Positions 1 through 31,177 of a DNA stretch of 64,000 nt are shown one piece after another. Where the stretch lies: positions 6,390,501 to 6,454,500 of the forward strand of contig NC_088295.1 of assembly GCF_032854445.1 (NCBI RefSeq), given 5' to 3'. Within the stretch, counting starts at the first letter, position 1. Every line of letters begins with the position of its first letter. The DNA is from Liolophura sinensis. Lineage: Eukaryota > Mollusca > Polyplacophora > Chitonida > Chitonidae. Under the pieces are notes generated by a model. It saw only the letters and a program-made list of their open reading frames with translations. It ran no database searches and was not told the origin of the DNA. The position numbers were made by a program, and so were the translations under genes.

Positions 1-295
1 TTGAACATCCCATTTTGTGAATGGGTCTCCTGATGGATGCACGGAGCTCAAATCCCATGGAGTTACGTCCCCTGAAATGAATGCTGCAATCGAGATACAT
101 ATATTGGAAAGTTTAACAGGTTACTGCGGGTAATTACTTAAATGAAACTACCTCAGTATTAAGTTACACATACAACCCAAGCAAAATGTACAGATTTGAA
201 TTTCCGAGACTGTTTATCTTCTGTTAACATAAGCAACAAATCAGTGGTTATGTCGGGATCAGACCACTGGGGACCCCGTATGACAAATTCCGTGT

Positions 296-1590
296 AGTTC
301 ATCCTTCTATCACACGACCTCGTATAACACAGTCTGACTTGTGTATCTAATCTTGCCATCACACGACCTCGTATAACACATTCTGACTTGTGTATCTCAC
401 CTTGCCATCACACGATCCTTTATAACACATACTGACTTGTGTATCTCATCTTGCCATCATACGACCCTGTATAACACATTCTGACTTGTGTATCTCATCT
501 TGCCATCACAAGACCCCGTATCACACGTTCTGACCTGTTTTTCTCATCTTGCCATCACACGACCCCGTATAACACATTCTGGCTTGTGCATCTCATATTG
601 CCGTCACACGACCCCGTTTAACAATTTTTGGTTTGTGTATCTCATCTTGCCAATACACAACTCCGTTTAACAAATTCTTTCATATACTTGGTATTATATC
701 TCTGGTCTTCACACATTGCAATAACTATTCTAATGTCTCATGATCTACCCATTTGCCGTGATGCCTTAACACTTTCTTTGAAACGTGTACATGTGTGTCT
801 CCAAACTTGCCTCATTGCCTTGAACACTTCGGTAGAATATTCGTCGATTTGTGTCTGGCCTTGTTGCCATGCCATAACAAAATCTGTGTTACATTCAGGA
901 ACAGTAACTACCCATACCGGTACATTCCACTGAAATGACCCACTGATAGCTTGAATTGTTAGTTGGAGCACTTTACTTATACTTCTGTGTATCTGGCCTT
1001 GCCGTCATGCCCGGTAATAATATCGTTGTTATATGTCTCGTTGTGACATTGACGCGATCACGTCGTATCAAATTCATTTACATGTCTCGCAGCTGCCGCG
1101 ATATCGTAGAAATCTGTTTTTGGTATGTCTCAGACCTTGTTCTGTGCCGTAGCAACTTCTTTGGTGTGTCTTAGACCTTGCTCTGTGCCGTAGCAACTTC
1201 TTTGGTATGTCTCAGACCATGCTCTATGCCGTATAGGGGCCTACTTCTTTGGTGTGTCTCAGACCTTGCTCTCTACCGTAGCAACTTCTCTGGTATGTCT
1301 CAGACCATGCCCTATGCCGTATACTTCTTTGGTATGTCTCAGACCTTGCTCTCTGCCGTAGCAACTTCTTTGGTATGTTTCAGACATTGCTCTGCGACGT
1401 AACAACTTCGTTGCCATGACTCAGACCTTGCTCTATGCCGTAGCAACTTTTTTGGTATGTCTCAGACCTTGTCCTGTGTCGTAGCAATTCCGTCGCTATG
1501 CTTCAGACCTTGATCTGTGTCGTAGCAACTTTTTTGATATGTCTCTAAACATGCTGCACTACCGTTAACAAATCCTGCATGTGTCAAAAA
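296..1590. repeat. Diverged tandem array, 49-nt block then 41-nt block
   Basis: Eight copies of a 49-nt unit start near 312, 361, 410, 459, 508, 557, 606 and 655, with a core resembling CACACGACCCCGTATAACAC followed by a TGTGTATCTCATCTTGCC-like segment. Copies between about 700 and 1100 are badly diverged. From about 1120 to 1545 a related unit of about 41 nt (GGTATGTCTCAGACCTTGCT then GCCGTAGCAACTTC) is regular again. I read this as one old array with two locally homogenised sections. ORFs in it run through the repeat and do not resemble a protein family. Confidence 0.8.
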
Positions 1591-3540
1591 ATTCATACAA
1601 ATTGCGTAGATGGGCTCTTAAAACAGATCACAAGGTAAACAACTGTCTGCAATCAGTCATTCCATCAAGTGTATCGCCAAAAACATTGTGAAATGAAAAT
1701 TTGCACAAGGTGCTTTGTGGGGACACAAAAGACAGCATCAATTAAATATTTTATGTACATGTACAACAGAGAAGTACATCTAACATACATCCCAGAGTAC
1801 AAAACGGCTTGCCTGTGATGATAATCTGCGGGCTATGCCTTTGGTACAAACGGTTTGCTTGTGCTTATTAATGGATAGTCTGTGGACCATGCCTTTGGTT
1901 TGATACCGACACAAATGATCTTTCCGATTTAGTATCTAATGACGGTTGTTTGTTGGCAAAACCGTTATGACTTAAATTCCTCCTGGTGCGATTACTTTCG
2001 CAGACTAAACAACTAAATAAATCATGCACTGAGACTAGCATTAAAGAGATGCGAGCTATTTATCACGTAGAATTAAATCACTGAACATTAAATTAAACGG
2101 ATAGAGAATTTTACAGAAACGAGATTCAAGGGAAGTAATTCAAGAGGCACAATCATTACTTCTTTTTTGGGGTTGTTGAAACGACTGAGTCGGGTTGTTC
2201 CCATACGACTTTAAAATTGAAAATATTTGCTTTTATAGAGGGATTTAGACTGACAGTTCACTGGCTTGAAATAATTGTTTCATTTATTTATTTATTTATT
2301 TAATGTAATATTCAGTAATTAATCCTCTGTTCGGTGGTAGTCGCTGTTTCAGCTTCTGGTACTTGTGACACTGCTTATGCACAGACAAGTGGATCCCAAA
2401 GCCTGTATACTGTATGATTTATGCATGGAACTTCATCCAACCAAAGGTTTTTTCCACTGCGTAAATTACACACAGCGGTGTGGGTTCATTCAATGGTGCT
2501 TTTTGTAATATATTTTAAATTTTCTTCTTCCCAAACATAATAAACAGCCTACTATACACGGACAGACAGACCTGTCGCAGAAGTAATTGTATTTTAATTT
2601 TATTTGATTTCACTGCTACGGCGTAGTCAAAAATGTTCCACAGTATTATTATGGGAGGAAAATGACTTCACCCGCGACCTTCCATAACAGATCTTCCCAC
2701 GTACCACAGGAGAAGCCAGCGTGATTTAATTGCAGGTCTATAAGTGTGTAACAGGTTGCTTATGGTATTACATATATTATATTTATAAACCACACCTGAA
2801 ACGGACGGGATTTAGGGTAATATATTACTTTGGCCATCTTATGAAAGGATAACTGAGCCATTGTTAATCTTATGACAATATGACAGTTCTGTAAAACTGT
2901 AAAGCATAAAAAAATAGATGCGCGTGTAGGGAAATGTATTTAGTGCATTTGTACCATGGTCTTATATTTCCCAAAAAAACTGCCTAATTTACTTTCCCTA
3001 CACCTGTTGTTTCCGCGGTAGTGGGTCTCCTTTTGGGAGAAAAAGACAGTAAAGAAGAAATAAGCCATAATCCATACATGGCCTACATCTAATTTTGCGA
3101 AGAGTAGCACAACAGTGACTTAGAGTATATACTACCAGTACGGTAGCGGTACTGGTCTAACTATTTGTGGGGCCACTATCATTGTTTTGTACCATTTTAT
3201 GGCGTGCAGATCACCTGTGGGAATTACACGTACGTTCATTGGTGCATATTCTTTCCAAGGCTCGATAAGGTAAAGCTATAGGTCTACCCATGCAGTCGAT
3301 CTGGTCTCGTCCAGCTATAAGCTGGGCGTCTGTGTACTGAGAGAAAAACCTTGAGTATATGACGGTAAAAGAAATGAAATAAATATATAAACAAAGAAAG
3401 GAATTAAGAAAAAGCAACACAACAATGACAAAACCATTACGTATATGTTGTGGTGTTTCTGACGTGTATAGGTCTACATGTAGGCCTAGAGTAGCATGTA
3501 CATGTACAGACAACTGAGGCATAGGGCCTATATCACTCAT
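1591..3540. other. Unassigned intergenic DNA
   Basis: No gene, RNA or mobile element is recognised here. A short (ATTT)n run lies at 2279-2303. Small ORFs are of chance length and have no recognisable motif. Confidence 0.5.
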
Positions 3541-3547
3541 CTACGCC

Positions 3548-3615
3548 CGCAAGTGTACGACGGCGGCCAGCATTATGGTGGGAGGAAACCGGCCAGTCCG
3601 GGGAAACCCAGGACC
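3548..3615 (-). mobile_element. SINE fragment (family A)
   Basis: The reverse complement reads as the central part of the main SINE family in this window: TTTCCCC, then CCTCCCACCATAATGCTGG, then CCGCCGTCGTA. Both ends are missing. It is identified by comparison with the full copies near 38575 and 56309. Confidence 0.65.
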
Positions 3616-3619
3616 AGAA

Positions 3620-5405
3620 TGGCAGTAATTGTTCCTGACACCGTAATAAGGCCGACACATCTGGGGCTGTTTCACGCTGTAACTGTTGATGACAGTTCCC
3701 CCACTTCGTAACTATGCTGACGATATAATTCTGAAATTTGGGAATTTATAATGGAATTGAAACATCACCAATGGATTATGTTCACATTCAGTTTTGAAAG
3801 CTTACATTTGGTGACAATAATAATACCTCTACGGCGGCGTCAGGGGCGGGCTGGGGTAGTGTGGAAGGATGCAGATAGTTTTGCACCACATGCCCCCTGG
3901 CACCTTTTTAATTTCTTTCCGGCGCCAGTGCTGATTATGCCATACGCTTACAACTTAGAATCTATACCCTTTCCGGTATCTAAAAATAAATGTTGTTAGA
4001 TGTAGGTCACGGTATAAATTCGCCAAACAGATACAAGATTCATTAAGCAAGCCTACTTGCCACATGCTATAGTTTGTCGGGATCTCATAACCACCGCTAA
4101 AAGGTACATCAGCTTTTATCCCAACACGGATTCTGTGACATGTAGCTTCGACAATGTCTTACGCTTTAATCTGAACACACTTCATCATGCTTTGTCGCCT
4201 CGCATTGATGACATCCAAAGTTATACAAGACTGGAATACAAGGGACCAAAACACCGTGCCTTCTTCTGGCTGAGAAAAAAAATGCGGAAGTATGAACATC
4301 GATGAATACATCTTTGATGTACAACCTACCAAAACCTCATTGGGTCACTCTCACAAAATTGAAAGTAAGTAATAGGCTGACCATTCGCTAGAAATTGAAA
4401 GTGATCGGTAAATTAGACAGCCATGGCGAAGAGATCTTCGACTTTGCCAGTACTGTAATACATCTGATAACTCTGTATTCCTGAAATGAACACAACTTTG
4501 TGTTGCAACTTGAAATAAACAACTTTATCAGAAATTGTACGCTGTTCATAGCCATCAATGTGGGCTACATGTAGATTGTTTATATAATATGTCCTTGCAA
4601 CTTGCAAATTTGTACGCACGTGGTCTACGTGCGGATTAAATATCAGTTTAATGGAATTCACAGTTCTCGAGAAAAAGCCATCTAGTCGCTTTTTGTCGAT
4701 TGCAATATGGTTGCAAAAATAGTTCACTCATCTATACATCAGCCTATTGAATCTTCTTATGTCTCCAGGGTTTTCTAAAAAGGTAGGCCTATACCACTGC
4801 TTCGGTTTCGATGACGTGATTTCTGGGCCGCATAAGTGATCACTCTTTGCCTTGGGGAATCTAATTGTGTTTCTTCCACATCTCTTTTTTTTTTATAAAA
4901 AAATCCATATCAATGTGCATTTATAGTGACATTTTATTTCAATTATAGGCCTACTAGTCTATGTAAACTACAGTAATTAGATTCATGCAGTCTTGCAAGA
5001 AACGCCCATGTTAAGTAGATGGGGATATTCGAACTGTTTTGAAAACTTCTCTTTCCAATTGCATTAAAACTACATGTCACGGCGAAAATATTATTGCAGA
5101 TTCGTAATCGTGACGTCAACGTATATTGGGCCTATACAACGCTTTATTTATCATATGAATATATAATCTATATATTATGTAAATTTATTTTGGTTAAAAG
5201 AAAATTTACATTGCGTCCTATTGCCATATTTCCAAATCTCAGACGAATTTTACACCTGCACGATTTTCATGTCGGTAGATTAATTCGTCCAGTATTAGCA
5301 TTTTTTAAAAGTGTTTTCATTAAAATCCAACATGGCAGCCAAGTCACGTGACAGAATCAGCTCAAAATGATAAATTGGGTTTAACTAACCTTATGGCTAT
5401 AATAA
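3620..5405. other. Unassigned intergenic DNA
   Basis: Two open stretches here (about 4057-4305 on + and 4413-4727 on -) are the longest, but I recognise no family. The first has no ATG at its start. A CATGGC motif next to a perfect TCACGTGA E-box lies at 5331-5351, which could be an unrelated regulatory site. Confidence 0.4.
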
Positions 5406-5409
5406 AAAC

Positions 5410-5561
5410 GGCCCACTTTCACCAAATATCGTTTGTTTTAAAATGACATCGCCGAAGTTTTGATGTAAATGACATCGCCGTATGGAACCATAACCTAGAC
5501 AACGTCCGGTACGAATAACGTTACGAGGAATGTGACTAGCATGGTTTTGTGAAAGTGGCCC
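5410..5561. mobile_element. Possible small MITE
   Basis: The ends are imperfect inverted repeats of about 17 nt (GGCCCACTTTCACCAAA on the left, TTTTGTGAAAGTGGCCC on the right) enclosing about 150 nt. An internal direct repeat, AAATGACATCGCCG, occurs twice. No clear target-site duplication is seen, so this is tentative. Confidence 0.35.
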
Positions 5562-5810
5562 CAATGTACCATAAAAGATGTAGGACAATTACGTGAACTA
5601 TCGAACCGGGAACTGGCAGCTAACTTCACACCCTTGGTACCCTAAAAAGGCCTATACTAAAGATTTGGGAATTTCTGGCTTAGTTAGAAACATAACACAG
5701 TTTTGTCGAGAATAATTATCCTTACAATAACAACAGGGTCTTGAAGCCGAAAGGCTTAACCCCTAATAAATAAATAAATGAATAAGCATGCCCGCACACC
5801 CAATATAAAT

Positions 5811-5840
5811 GTATGTATGTATGTATGTATGTATATATAT
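5811..5840. repeat. Microsatellite (ATGT)n/(AT)n
   Basis: A run of ATGT repeats ends in a short TATATAT tract. Confidence 0.85.
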
Positions 5841-6240
5841 TGGGGGAGGTGATAGTATACAACAGTTGTCTTTGAGTACATTCGTGAAAACAGGTCTTGT
5901 ATTTAACACTGATGATGACAGTTACAAAAACCCGTACATGTAATAGCTTTTGGCAACAGGTTTTTTTTTAACCGCCCCCTAGAATTTCAAATATGCGGGA
6001 GTGTTTGAAGAGTTATGTCCCTTTGCCGACTCAAGTCCTCTAAAAACATAATATTAAATGTACCTTGACAAATTATAACTCGAATAATATGTCGATGCAT
6101 TGTCAGTATAAGATCAGGAAGTGATCGGTGTATTCAAGCGTAAAATTTACGAAAGAGAATCGATCAAATTCCGTAACAGCAAGTGAGAATTCTGTTAAGT
6201 TAGTTTGAACTGGGCGCACGAATCGGAAGGCCTACTTTCT

Positions 6241-6260
6241 CCGCCATCTTGTTTTCCGGT
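6241..6260 (+). promoter_or_regulatory. Probable nudE core promoter: YY1-like and ETS-like motifs
   Basis: CCGCCATCTTG at 6241-6251 is the YY1-type motif often found at or just downstream of the start site of metazoan housekeeping genes. TTTTCCGGTT, an ETS-like core, follows within a few bases. The motifs lie about 540 nt upstream of the nudE ATG. The interval contains several upstream ATGs and a plausible acceptor (CACTACACTACAG ending 6741), so a 5' UTR intron is possible. The function is inferred from motifs only. Confidence 0.4.
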
Positions 6261-6789
6261 TGAGTCGATGTGTCAGACGAAAGGAGGCTTTAACATCCGC
6301 ATCCAAGTTCTCTCGGCATAGGAGATGGATTGACTAAATTAACTGCATAGTTATGTGGCTGAACACCAAATAAGACAATAAGAACAACTCATCGTGTCAC
6401 TGAGAGTTACGATTGTGAGCTATCACTGAGTTAATCGGTGAGAACGGTCGTGAGAGACCAGCCGTGGGCTTGGCGGATCGAGTTGACCACTACACTACAG
6501 TCCTAAGACTAATGTCAAAATGTGAGCTTTCGAGTATGGGATTTACCTGATGTGTGGTGCGATTACGTGATTCGTGCATCAGCTAGAGTTTCGTTGTCCA
6601 TTTGATGAAAATGTCTAATTGGTTTTTACGTTGTATACGCCCGGTGTCTGCTGGTTCGATAAGTGGACAACTTTTGTACAGATCAACCCCGCAGTAACAG
6701 ACGTCACATGATTTAGTACTGTTGTTTTCACTACACTACAGTTATTGAGTAATTACAAGCTAAATATTGACGATTTATTTTACATCACC

Positions 6790-24984
<18,195 letters not shown>

Positions 24985-25560
24985 TTACTGGAGGATTCAC
25001 CGGACTATCCAGCCAGGGGAGATAACTTTGCCAGTCAAACTGTATAAAATAGTCAGATGTGAGCAATTCAGTGAACCGCTCTTTATTTACTGCCACTGTG
25101 GCTATCCTGTGTAATAATATTGTGCCTGCTTGGTGGACAACAATCTTTTGGGTAATCCTCATACACAATCAGTTCGGTGGCATTGGTCAGTTTTGGTCGT
25201 AGCTCAGTGGGAGGTGTGGAATCAACCGGCTTTCCTGCGGAATAGCGGTACAGAGCCCTTCTCTGTCCACATCATCCGCATGGGATTACACTCTGCTTCA
25301 TTACACAACACTTGCTTGACCAACAAGGGCCTCGTCTACCTGACAATATTCCTGATTCCTCGACTGTATAGTGTATGACATGAACTTTCGACTTCAAAAC
25401 TGTCCAGAGAGGTGTGAGCTGAGACATGAGACCTGAGCTGTGCACCTCCTCAGAAGCCAGTGAACTGATGGATGGAAGAGTGATCTATGGAAATATGGAC
25501 CTACTGGTGATGTGGGAAATGACAGATATGCCCTTTCTCATGGTGGATGAAGTCTAACCT
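24985..25560 (+). other. Probable nudE 3' UTR and downstream DNA
   Basis: Sequence after the stop has no SINE and no array until 25561. I see no canonical AATAAA in it, so the polyadenylation site is not placed. Confidence 0.4.
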
Positions 25561-27035
25561 GATGTACATCAGTGTCACTGTGGTCTGTGTGATTCACGTC
25601 ACTGTGGTCTGTGCGATTCACATCTGTGTGGGTGTGGTGTGCGTGATTCACATCAGTGTCAATGTGGTCTGAGTGATTCACATCAGTGTCATAATGGTCT
25701 GCGTGATTCACATCAGTGTCATAGTGGTCTACGTGATTCACATCAGTGTCATAATGGTCTGCGTGATTCACATCAGTGTCACTGTGGTCTGTGATTCACG
25801 TCAGTGTGGTCTGAGTGATTCACATCAGTCTCAGTGTGGTCTGAGTGATTCACATCAGTGTCATAGTGGTCTGCGTGATTCACATTAGTCCCAGTGTGGT
25901 CTGCGTGATTCACATCAGTGTCAGTGTGGACTGCGTGATTCACATCAGTGTCAGTGTGGTCTGCGTGATTCACATCAGTGTCATGATGGTCTGTGTGATT
26001 CACATCAGTGTCAGTGTGGTCTGTGTGATTCATATCAGTGTCATAATGGTCTGCGTGATTCACATCAGTGTCACTGTGGTCTGTGTGATTCACATCAGTG
26101 TCATAATGGTCTGTGTGATTCACATCAGTGTCATAATGGTCTGTGTGATTCACATCAGTGTCACTGTGGCTTGGGTGATTCACATCAGTGTCACTGTAGC
26201 ATGGGTGATTCACATTAGTGTCAGTGTGGTCTGAGTGATTCATATCAGTGTCACTGTGGCTTGGGTGATTCACATCAGTGTCACTGTGGCATGGGTGGTT
26301 CACATTAGTGTCAGTGTGGTCTGCGTGATTCACATCAGTGTCATAGTGGTCTGCGTGATTCACATCAGTGTCAGTGTGGTCTGTGTGATTCATATCAGTG
26401 TCATAATGGTCTGCGTGATTCACATCAGTGTCATAATGGTCTGAGTGATTCACATCAGTGTCATAATGGTCTGTGTGATTCACATCAGTGTCACTGTGAC
26501 TTGGGTGATTCACATCAGTGTCAGTGTGGTCTGTGTGATTCACATCAGTGCCAGTGTGGTCTGAGTGATTCATATCAGTGTCACTGTGGTATTTGTGATT
26601 CACATCAGTGTCACTGTTGTCTGAGTGATTCATATCAGTGTCACTGTGACTTGGGTGATTCACATCAGTGTCACTGTTGTCTGGGTGATTCATATCAGTG
26701 TCTGTGGTTTGTGTGATTCACATCAGTGTCACTGTGGCTTGGGTGATTCACATCAGTGTCACTGTTGTCTGTGTGATTCATGTCAGTGTCACTGTGGTAT
26801 TTGTGATTCACATCAGTGTCACTGTGGCTGGGGTGATTCACATAAGTGTCACTGTTTGTGTGATTCATATCAGTGTCAATGTGGCTTGGGTCATTCACAT
26901 CAGTGTCACTGTGGTCTGCGTGATTCACATCAGTCTCAGTGTGGTCTGCGTGATTCATATCAATGTCACTGTGGCTTGGGTGATTCACGTCTGTGTCACT
27001 GTGGTTTGTGTGATTCACATCAGTGGCACTGTTCA
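25561..27035. repeat. 30-nt minisatellite of about 49 copies
   Basis: The unit is GTGATTCACATCAGTGTC followed by a variable ACTGTGG/ATAATGG/AGTGTGG segment and TCTGNGT or TTGGGT. Because 30 is divisible by three, long ORFs run through it on both strands. The minus frame gives a DTDVNHxDHx decapeptide repeat (304 residues at 25779-26693). Small deletions near 25791 and 26701 shift the frame, so I treat it as non-coding satellite. Confidence 0.95.
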
Positions 27036-29998
27036 TGTACATTACAAAATGAACAGCTTGGGACTTGTTAACTTCTGTGTTCAGTATTCCAATACTAGTT
27101 AACTGCAGTTAACTGCTGCGCTGGCAGTAGTGCCCCACTGAATTACTTCCCTTGCAGTTGGTCTGCACAGTTTTGGAGTGTTGCTGTTGTTAACTGGTAC
27201 TTCTGAAAATCATTAATGGCGAGTTTCAAAAAATAAATGGCATAAGCTGTTACATACCTTCAAGACATAGATGAGCTTGTTTGTGTGTAAAGAAAAAATA
27301 ATGAATTCAGCTGACATTTTGTCTCCTTGCTGGGAGAAGGATAACTATGGAAATCCTATACTTTTCACACAGCTTCCTCAAAGTTGAACCACTTTGGCGA
27401 CATTCAAAGTCCAATTCACAGAAAAGTACTGAAAAGATTTCAGTTTTGTAAACGGACTTGGAAATCAGTTGCTTGCTACTTTTAATAAGAAACAACAGAC
27501 ACTTAGAGTGAACTTTGCGGAAAGGGTAAATCCTACTGCCAGGAGGTGAAAAACCTCATTGAAGATCTCTACACATTTACATGACTTGTAGGCATGTTGC
27601 AGTTTTTCAACATCCGTCAGTCTGGAAAATTGTTGTTACTGGTCCAACATGTGGCTTTACTAGGGTGAAATCCCACTTCTCAGATTCATGAATCAAAACT
27701 AAACTTGTATTACATCATAGCTTCTACCCTGGACAAGGGAGGTTATTCAGTGGAAGGCTGTTGCAGCTTTTCTTCTTCTTATTGTTATTTAGTGAGTCAG
27801 ACTCATTTGTAAGTTTGTCTGACATGAATTATTAGTTGCATGTAGACTTGAAGCCGAGGGCACCGAAGACCAAAGATTAAGTAATTATGAAACATAGGCC
27901 TGTGTTTACAGCACACTCTCTGTTCTACCTCTCCATCACATACATATACTACTGCACTTACGGTTTTGGCACAGTGTTGATGAACTGGTTTGCATTTTGT
28001 TGGTTGGATTTTATAGATGGGGAAACTGTTGTGAGCTTGCTGTGACTCGCTGTACAATAATAATTACATGAACACAATATGAGCATCTAGCCCATGCTCT
28101 GTATTTACCTTGCATACGTGCATACAGTTGCAGTGTTATGTGGTCCTGCCCAAGATTGACAGGTACTGGTAAGGTGCACATGTCATTTTTGTACCTGAGC
28201 ATTACTGCCCTTCATGTAACAATGTTTAAACGCACACCTGTACTCTACTTACATCTACATGTTTCAGGGTTGGGAAATTTGGTTGAATGTGTTAATATAT
28301 GTACATGTACAATGGCCAGCAAAGAAACAAGGTAGGCTACTGCCTTTTCAAGTCATACTTATACTTATCCACATTCACAGGTATACAACATGACACATTA
28401 TACAACATGTACTTATGTGATGCTGATCATGAACTAATTAGGCATAACAATGAGATACAAATGAGTACATCTTGTTAGCCATTTTTCAAGTACCAATCCA
28501 CAGGATTCACGCTTGGCAATAAAGACAAAATAATTGCAGCCAGGATGGGTCTCCAAACAGTGGAAATCATAAGTTTTTAGCCTTCTGAATGAAAACAACA
28601 TAAGCTCATGAAGGTAAAATGGTATAAGCATCATTTTTATGACAGATTATCTTGAGCTTGCACACTACAGATCAGTTTTAACTTTTGGATTCATGTATTT
28701 AAGTTTACCATGTCCAATAAGTTGCCTCTGGTGAATGTATCTGCACAGCAAGTAGTGAGTTTGGCAAGTTTATGGCTGTATTAGTTTCCCTGGTATCATC
28801 TGCAGTCTTAGCAGGGCATGCAAAAATTTGTGATTGTTAGTAGTAGTCTTTGCGACAGTTTTTCTTTGAAAGCAGTAAGGCTTTATGTCACATTTTTGTT
28901 TCAAAGATCTACTTGTGCAGTCCTTACTGATTTGATTTTTTTTTTTTAATCTTGACTTGGGATTTGTTGTTGATTAAAGATTTTTATTAATTTTGAGTTC
29001 ATGGCTAGCTAGTAGAATTGTAAAAATTTATGTATATATTGGTATGGAAGTACATGTATATTTATACTGGACTCAAAACTTTTTTTTAAATCCTGGTGTA
29101 CATGTATAAAATTGTGAAAGCTCAATTTATTTGGATGCCCACTAAAACTCACTGTTCAGATGGGCATTTTGTGTGCCAGTTAACCAGGTTTTCACAGAGC
29201 AGATAACTGAGCAGTTTGGTTCCAGCTTCTGGTGAGCTCAGATAGTGGTGTCTGTCAGATATGAAGGTAGGCCTACATGTGTTACACTTTTTGTGAAATA
29301 TTCATGTACTGAAACACCTGCATCATGCCTCTGATACACAAGCAAATAATTTCACCCAGGGGTTATTTTTCTTTAAAGTACATTGATTTATGTGTTGTGA
29401 CTGCCAGTTCCATATTTCTGATGAATCAATGAATTTCTATTTTTGAAAGCTTTGATCGATGGTTGAGAATGGATGGTGCTTCCAAAGTCAGCCAACTGGT
29501 CAATAGAGTTCTGCTAAACTGAAATAAAAGAGAGCTTCTAGAGACCCTGGTGTACCATACTATGCATATTGTGATGTTGTCAATCAGCCGACTGGATAAA
29601 CAAAACAAACCAAGGGGACAAGTTTCTACTTCTAACATTCAAACTTTTTTTCTTAGGGGCCCCATTCATGATATGAATTCTAAAGATGGTACATGTCCAT
29701 TGGCATGATGTACTCTGTGCTCCATGTATTGCCAATGTTTGGTATGTTGCCTGTTATCAAAGGTGATCATTCATACTACTGTGTGTAATTTGACATACAT
29801 ATATGCCCTTTGTCCCTTGTTTCTAGACTTGCTACATCACAGTAAACCTTGTTGGAAAGACCCGAAATGGTGGTGTTTGTATGTTCATTCATGGTCTGTC
29901 TGTGTTTGTCTGTCGTCAGGATATTCTGTATTTGACATGAAGTTTAGTATTTATCAAGTTACATATCTTGCTCAGTTGCGTATGTGGGAAATTCGTCC
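27036..29998. other. Unassigned intergenic DNA
   Basis: AT-rich, with several ACATGTA palindromes and short homopolymers. No gene, RNA or full element is recognised. Confidence 0.5.
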
Positions 29999-29999
29999 A

Positions 30000-30146
30000 T
30001 CAGCCTGCGGATGGTACTGGTTCCCCTCCAGGCTGAGGTCAATTTCCTCACACCATAACACCCACTACCATCATATTTAAGTCGAGAATTTTCGAGGAAG
30101 GTGTAAAATCCCATTTAAATAAATGAATAAATAAATAAAACTTGCT
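30000..30146 (+). mobile_element. SINE fragment (family A), diverged
   Basis: CAGCCTGCGGATGGTACTGG, CCTCACACCATAACACCCAC, GGTGTAAAATCCCATTTAAA and an (AAAT)n tail follow the order of the full-length family-A copies. Confidence 0.65.
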
Positions 30147-30280
30147 TGTTTCACGCTGAATGATTCATTCACCTTATAATACCACTGAAGGCAAGTTTTT
30201 TTTTGTACAATTTGATTATCATAAAAACTTAAAGGCCACCATCAAGTGTATCATTTGAATGTGATCAGAAAGTGTATTTC

Positions 30281-30366
30281 CTCCCACCATAATGTTGGCT
30301 GCTGTCGTACAAGTGAAATATTCTTGATTACGGCGTAAAACACCAATGAAATAAATGAATAAATCT
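30281..30366 (+). mobile_element. SINE 3' fragment (family A)
   Basis: CCTCCCACCATAATGTTGGC, TACAAGTGAAATATTCTTGA, ACGGCGTAAAACACCAATGA and an AAAT tail. The 5' half is absent. Confidence 0.75.
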
Positions 30367-30893
30367 GAAGCACACTTTTAATTCCATTCATGCCACACTG
30401 AAGGCATCAGTGGACTTTGGGCGAGTTTCTTACTTCCATAAACCACACCCCAATCATAACTGTCTAATGAAAAAGTCAGCAATGCTGCTTGCATGCAGTT
30501 TGTGTTTATCTCATTGCATTGCTTAGAATGGTGGAAATAGATGCCTTCCCAGGTTGGACAGTTGTAGATCAGCCTGAAAGGGCGTCAAATAATGCGGTCA
30601 GACAGGATTTCTCACGTTGTAGGAGATTTTGGACAAGTAAAAGGGAAGTTGGTTGCACTTGAATTGCTTGAGCTTAATTCGATGAAAGGGATGAAATTAA
30701 GTGTTAAATACCAACAGAGAATACGAAAGGGTTTACGGCTGAAGTGTAGATCGAAAGTACGATGAGCTCCTAGATGATCTCGGGGTCAACTGAGAACTAG
30801 TCATTTTCTGCGATTTCGAAGCAACGCTATTTCTGATTGGTTCACTAGCTAACACCGGGAAAATTAGACTAAATTCTTTGTCTTTTTTTCCAG

Positions 30894-30972
30894 GGCCAAA
30901 AAGAGAACAGATAAAGATTCCCTAAACCAAAGGGAAGAGTTCGGGGGCAGTTCTTCATATTTCTACACATAG
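30894..30972 (+). CDS. Orphan exon-like ORF, possible alternative nudE last exon
   Basis: A strong acceptor (TTTGTCTTTTTTTCCAG, ending 30893) is followed by one base and then AKKRTDKDSLNQREEFGGSS ending SYFYT and TAG at 30970. The single leading base gives the same phase as nudE exon 9, so it could splice to exon 8 as an alternative C-terminus. Vertebrate nudE genes do have alternative C-termini. The peptide matches none that I recognise, it lies 5.9 kb past the normal last exon, and a 25-codon ORF could be chance. Confidence 0.25.
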
Positions 30973-31177
30973 TTGGCCTAGCCAGTGAAATCGTGTTGTT
31001 TCATATATCAGGTTTGGATTAGCTGCCCGGCTGAGTCGGGAAAATGATTTCCTCTGCATTCGCAGATTCTTTATAGGCCTATATACCTACGTGAATTATT
31101 TGTGCAATTTATGTTGAAGAGATACAACTGGGCACACTACAGGAAAGAAACTTTTCTTCTGTGGCCAAAGTGTTTAG

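Noticed and set aside
4057-4305. 82-codon + ORF ending in FFWLRKKMRKYEHR
   Set aside because: No ATG at its start and no family recognised; possibly a relic, but not supportable.
4413-4727. 104-codon minus-strand ORF
   Set aside because: No recognisable family, no splice or promoter context; length within chance expectation for this composition.
25845-27102. + strand ORFs rich in VIHISVTVVC or DSHQCHCGL
   Set aside because: By-products of the 30-nt array, open in several frames on both strands.
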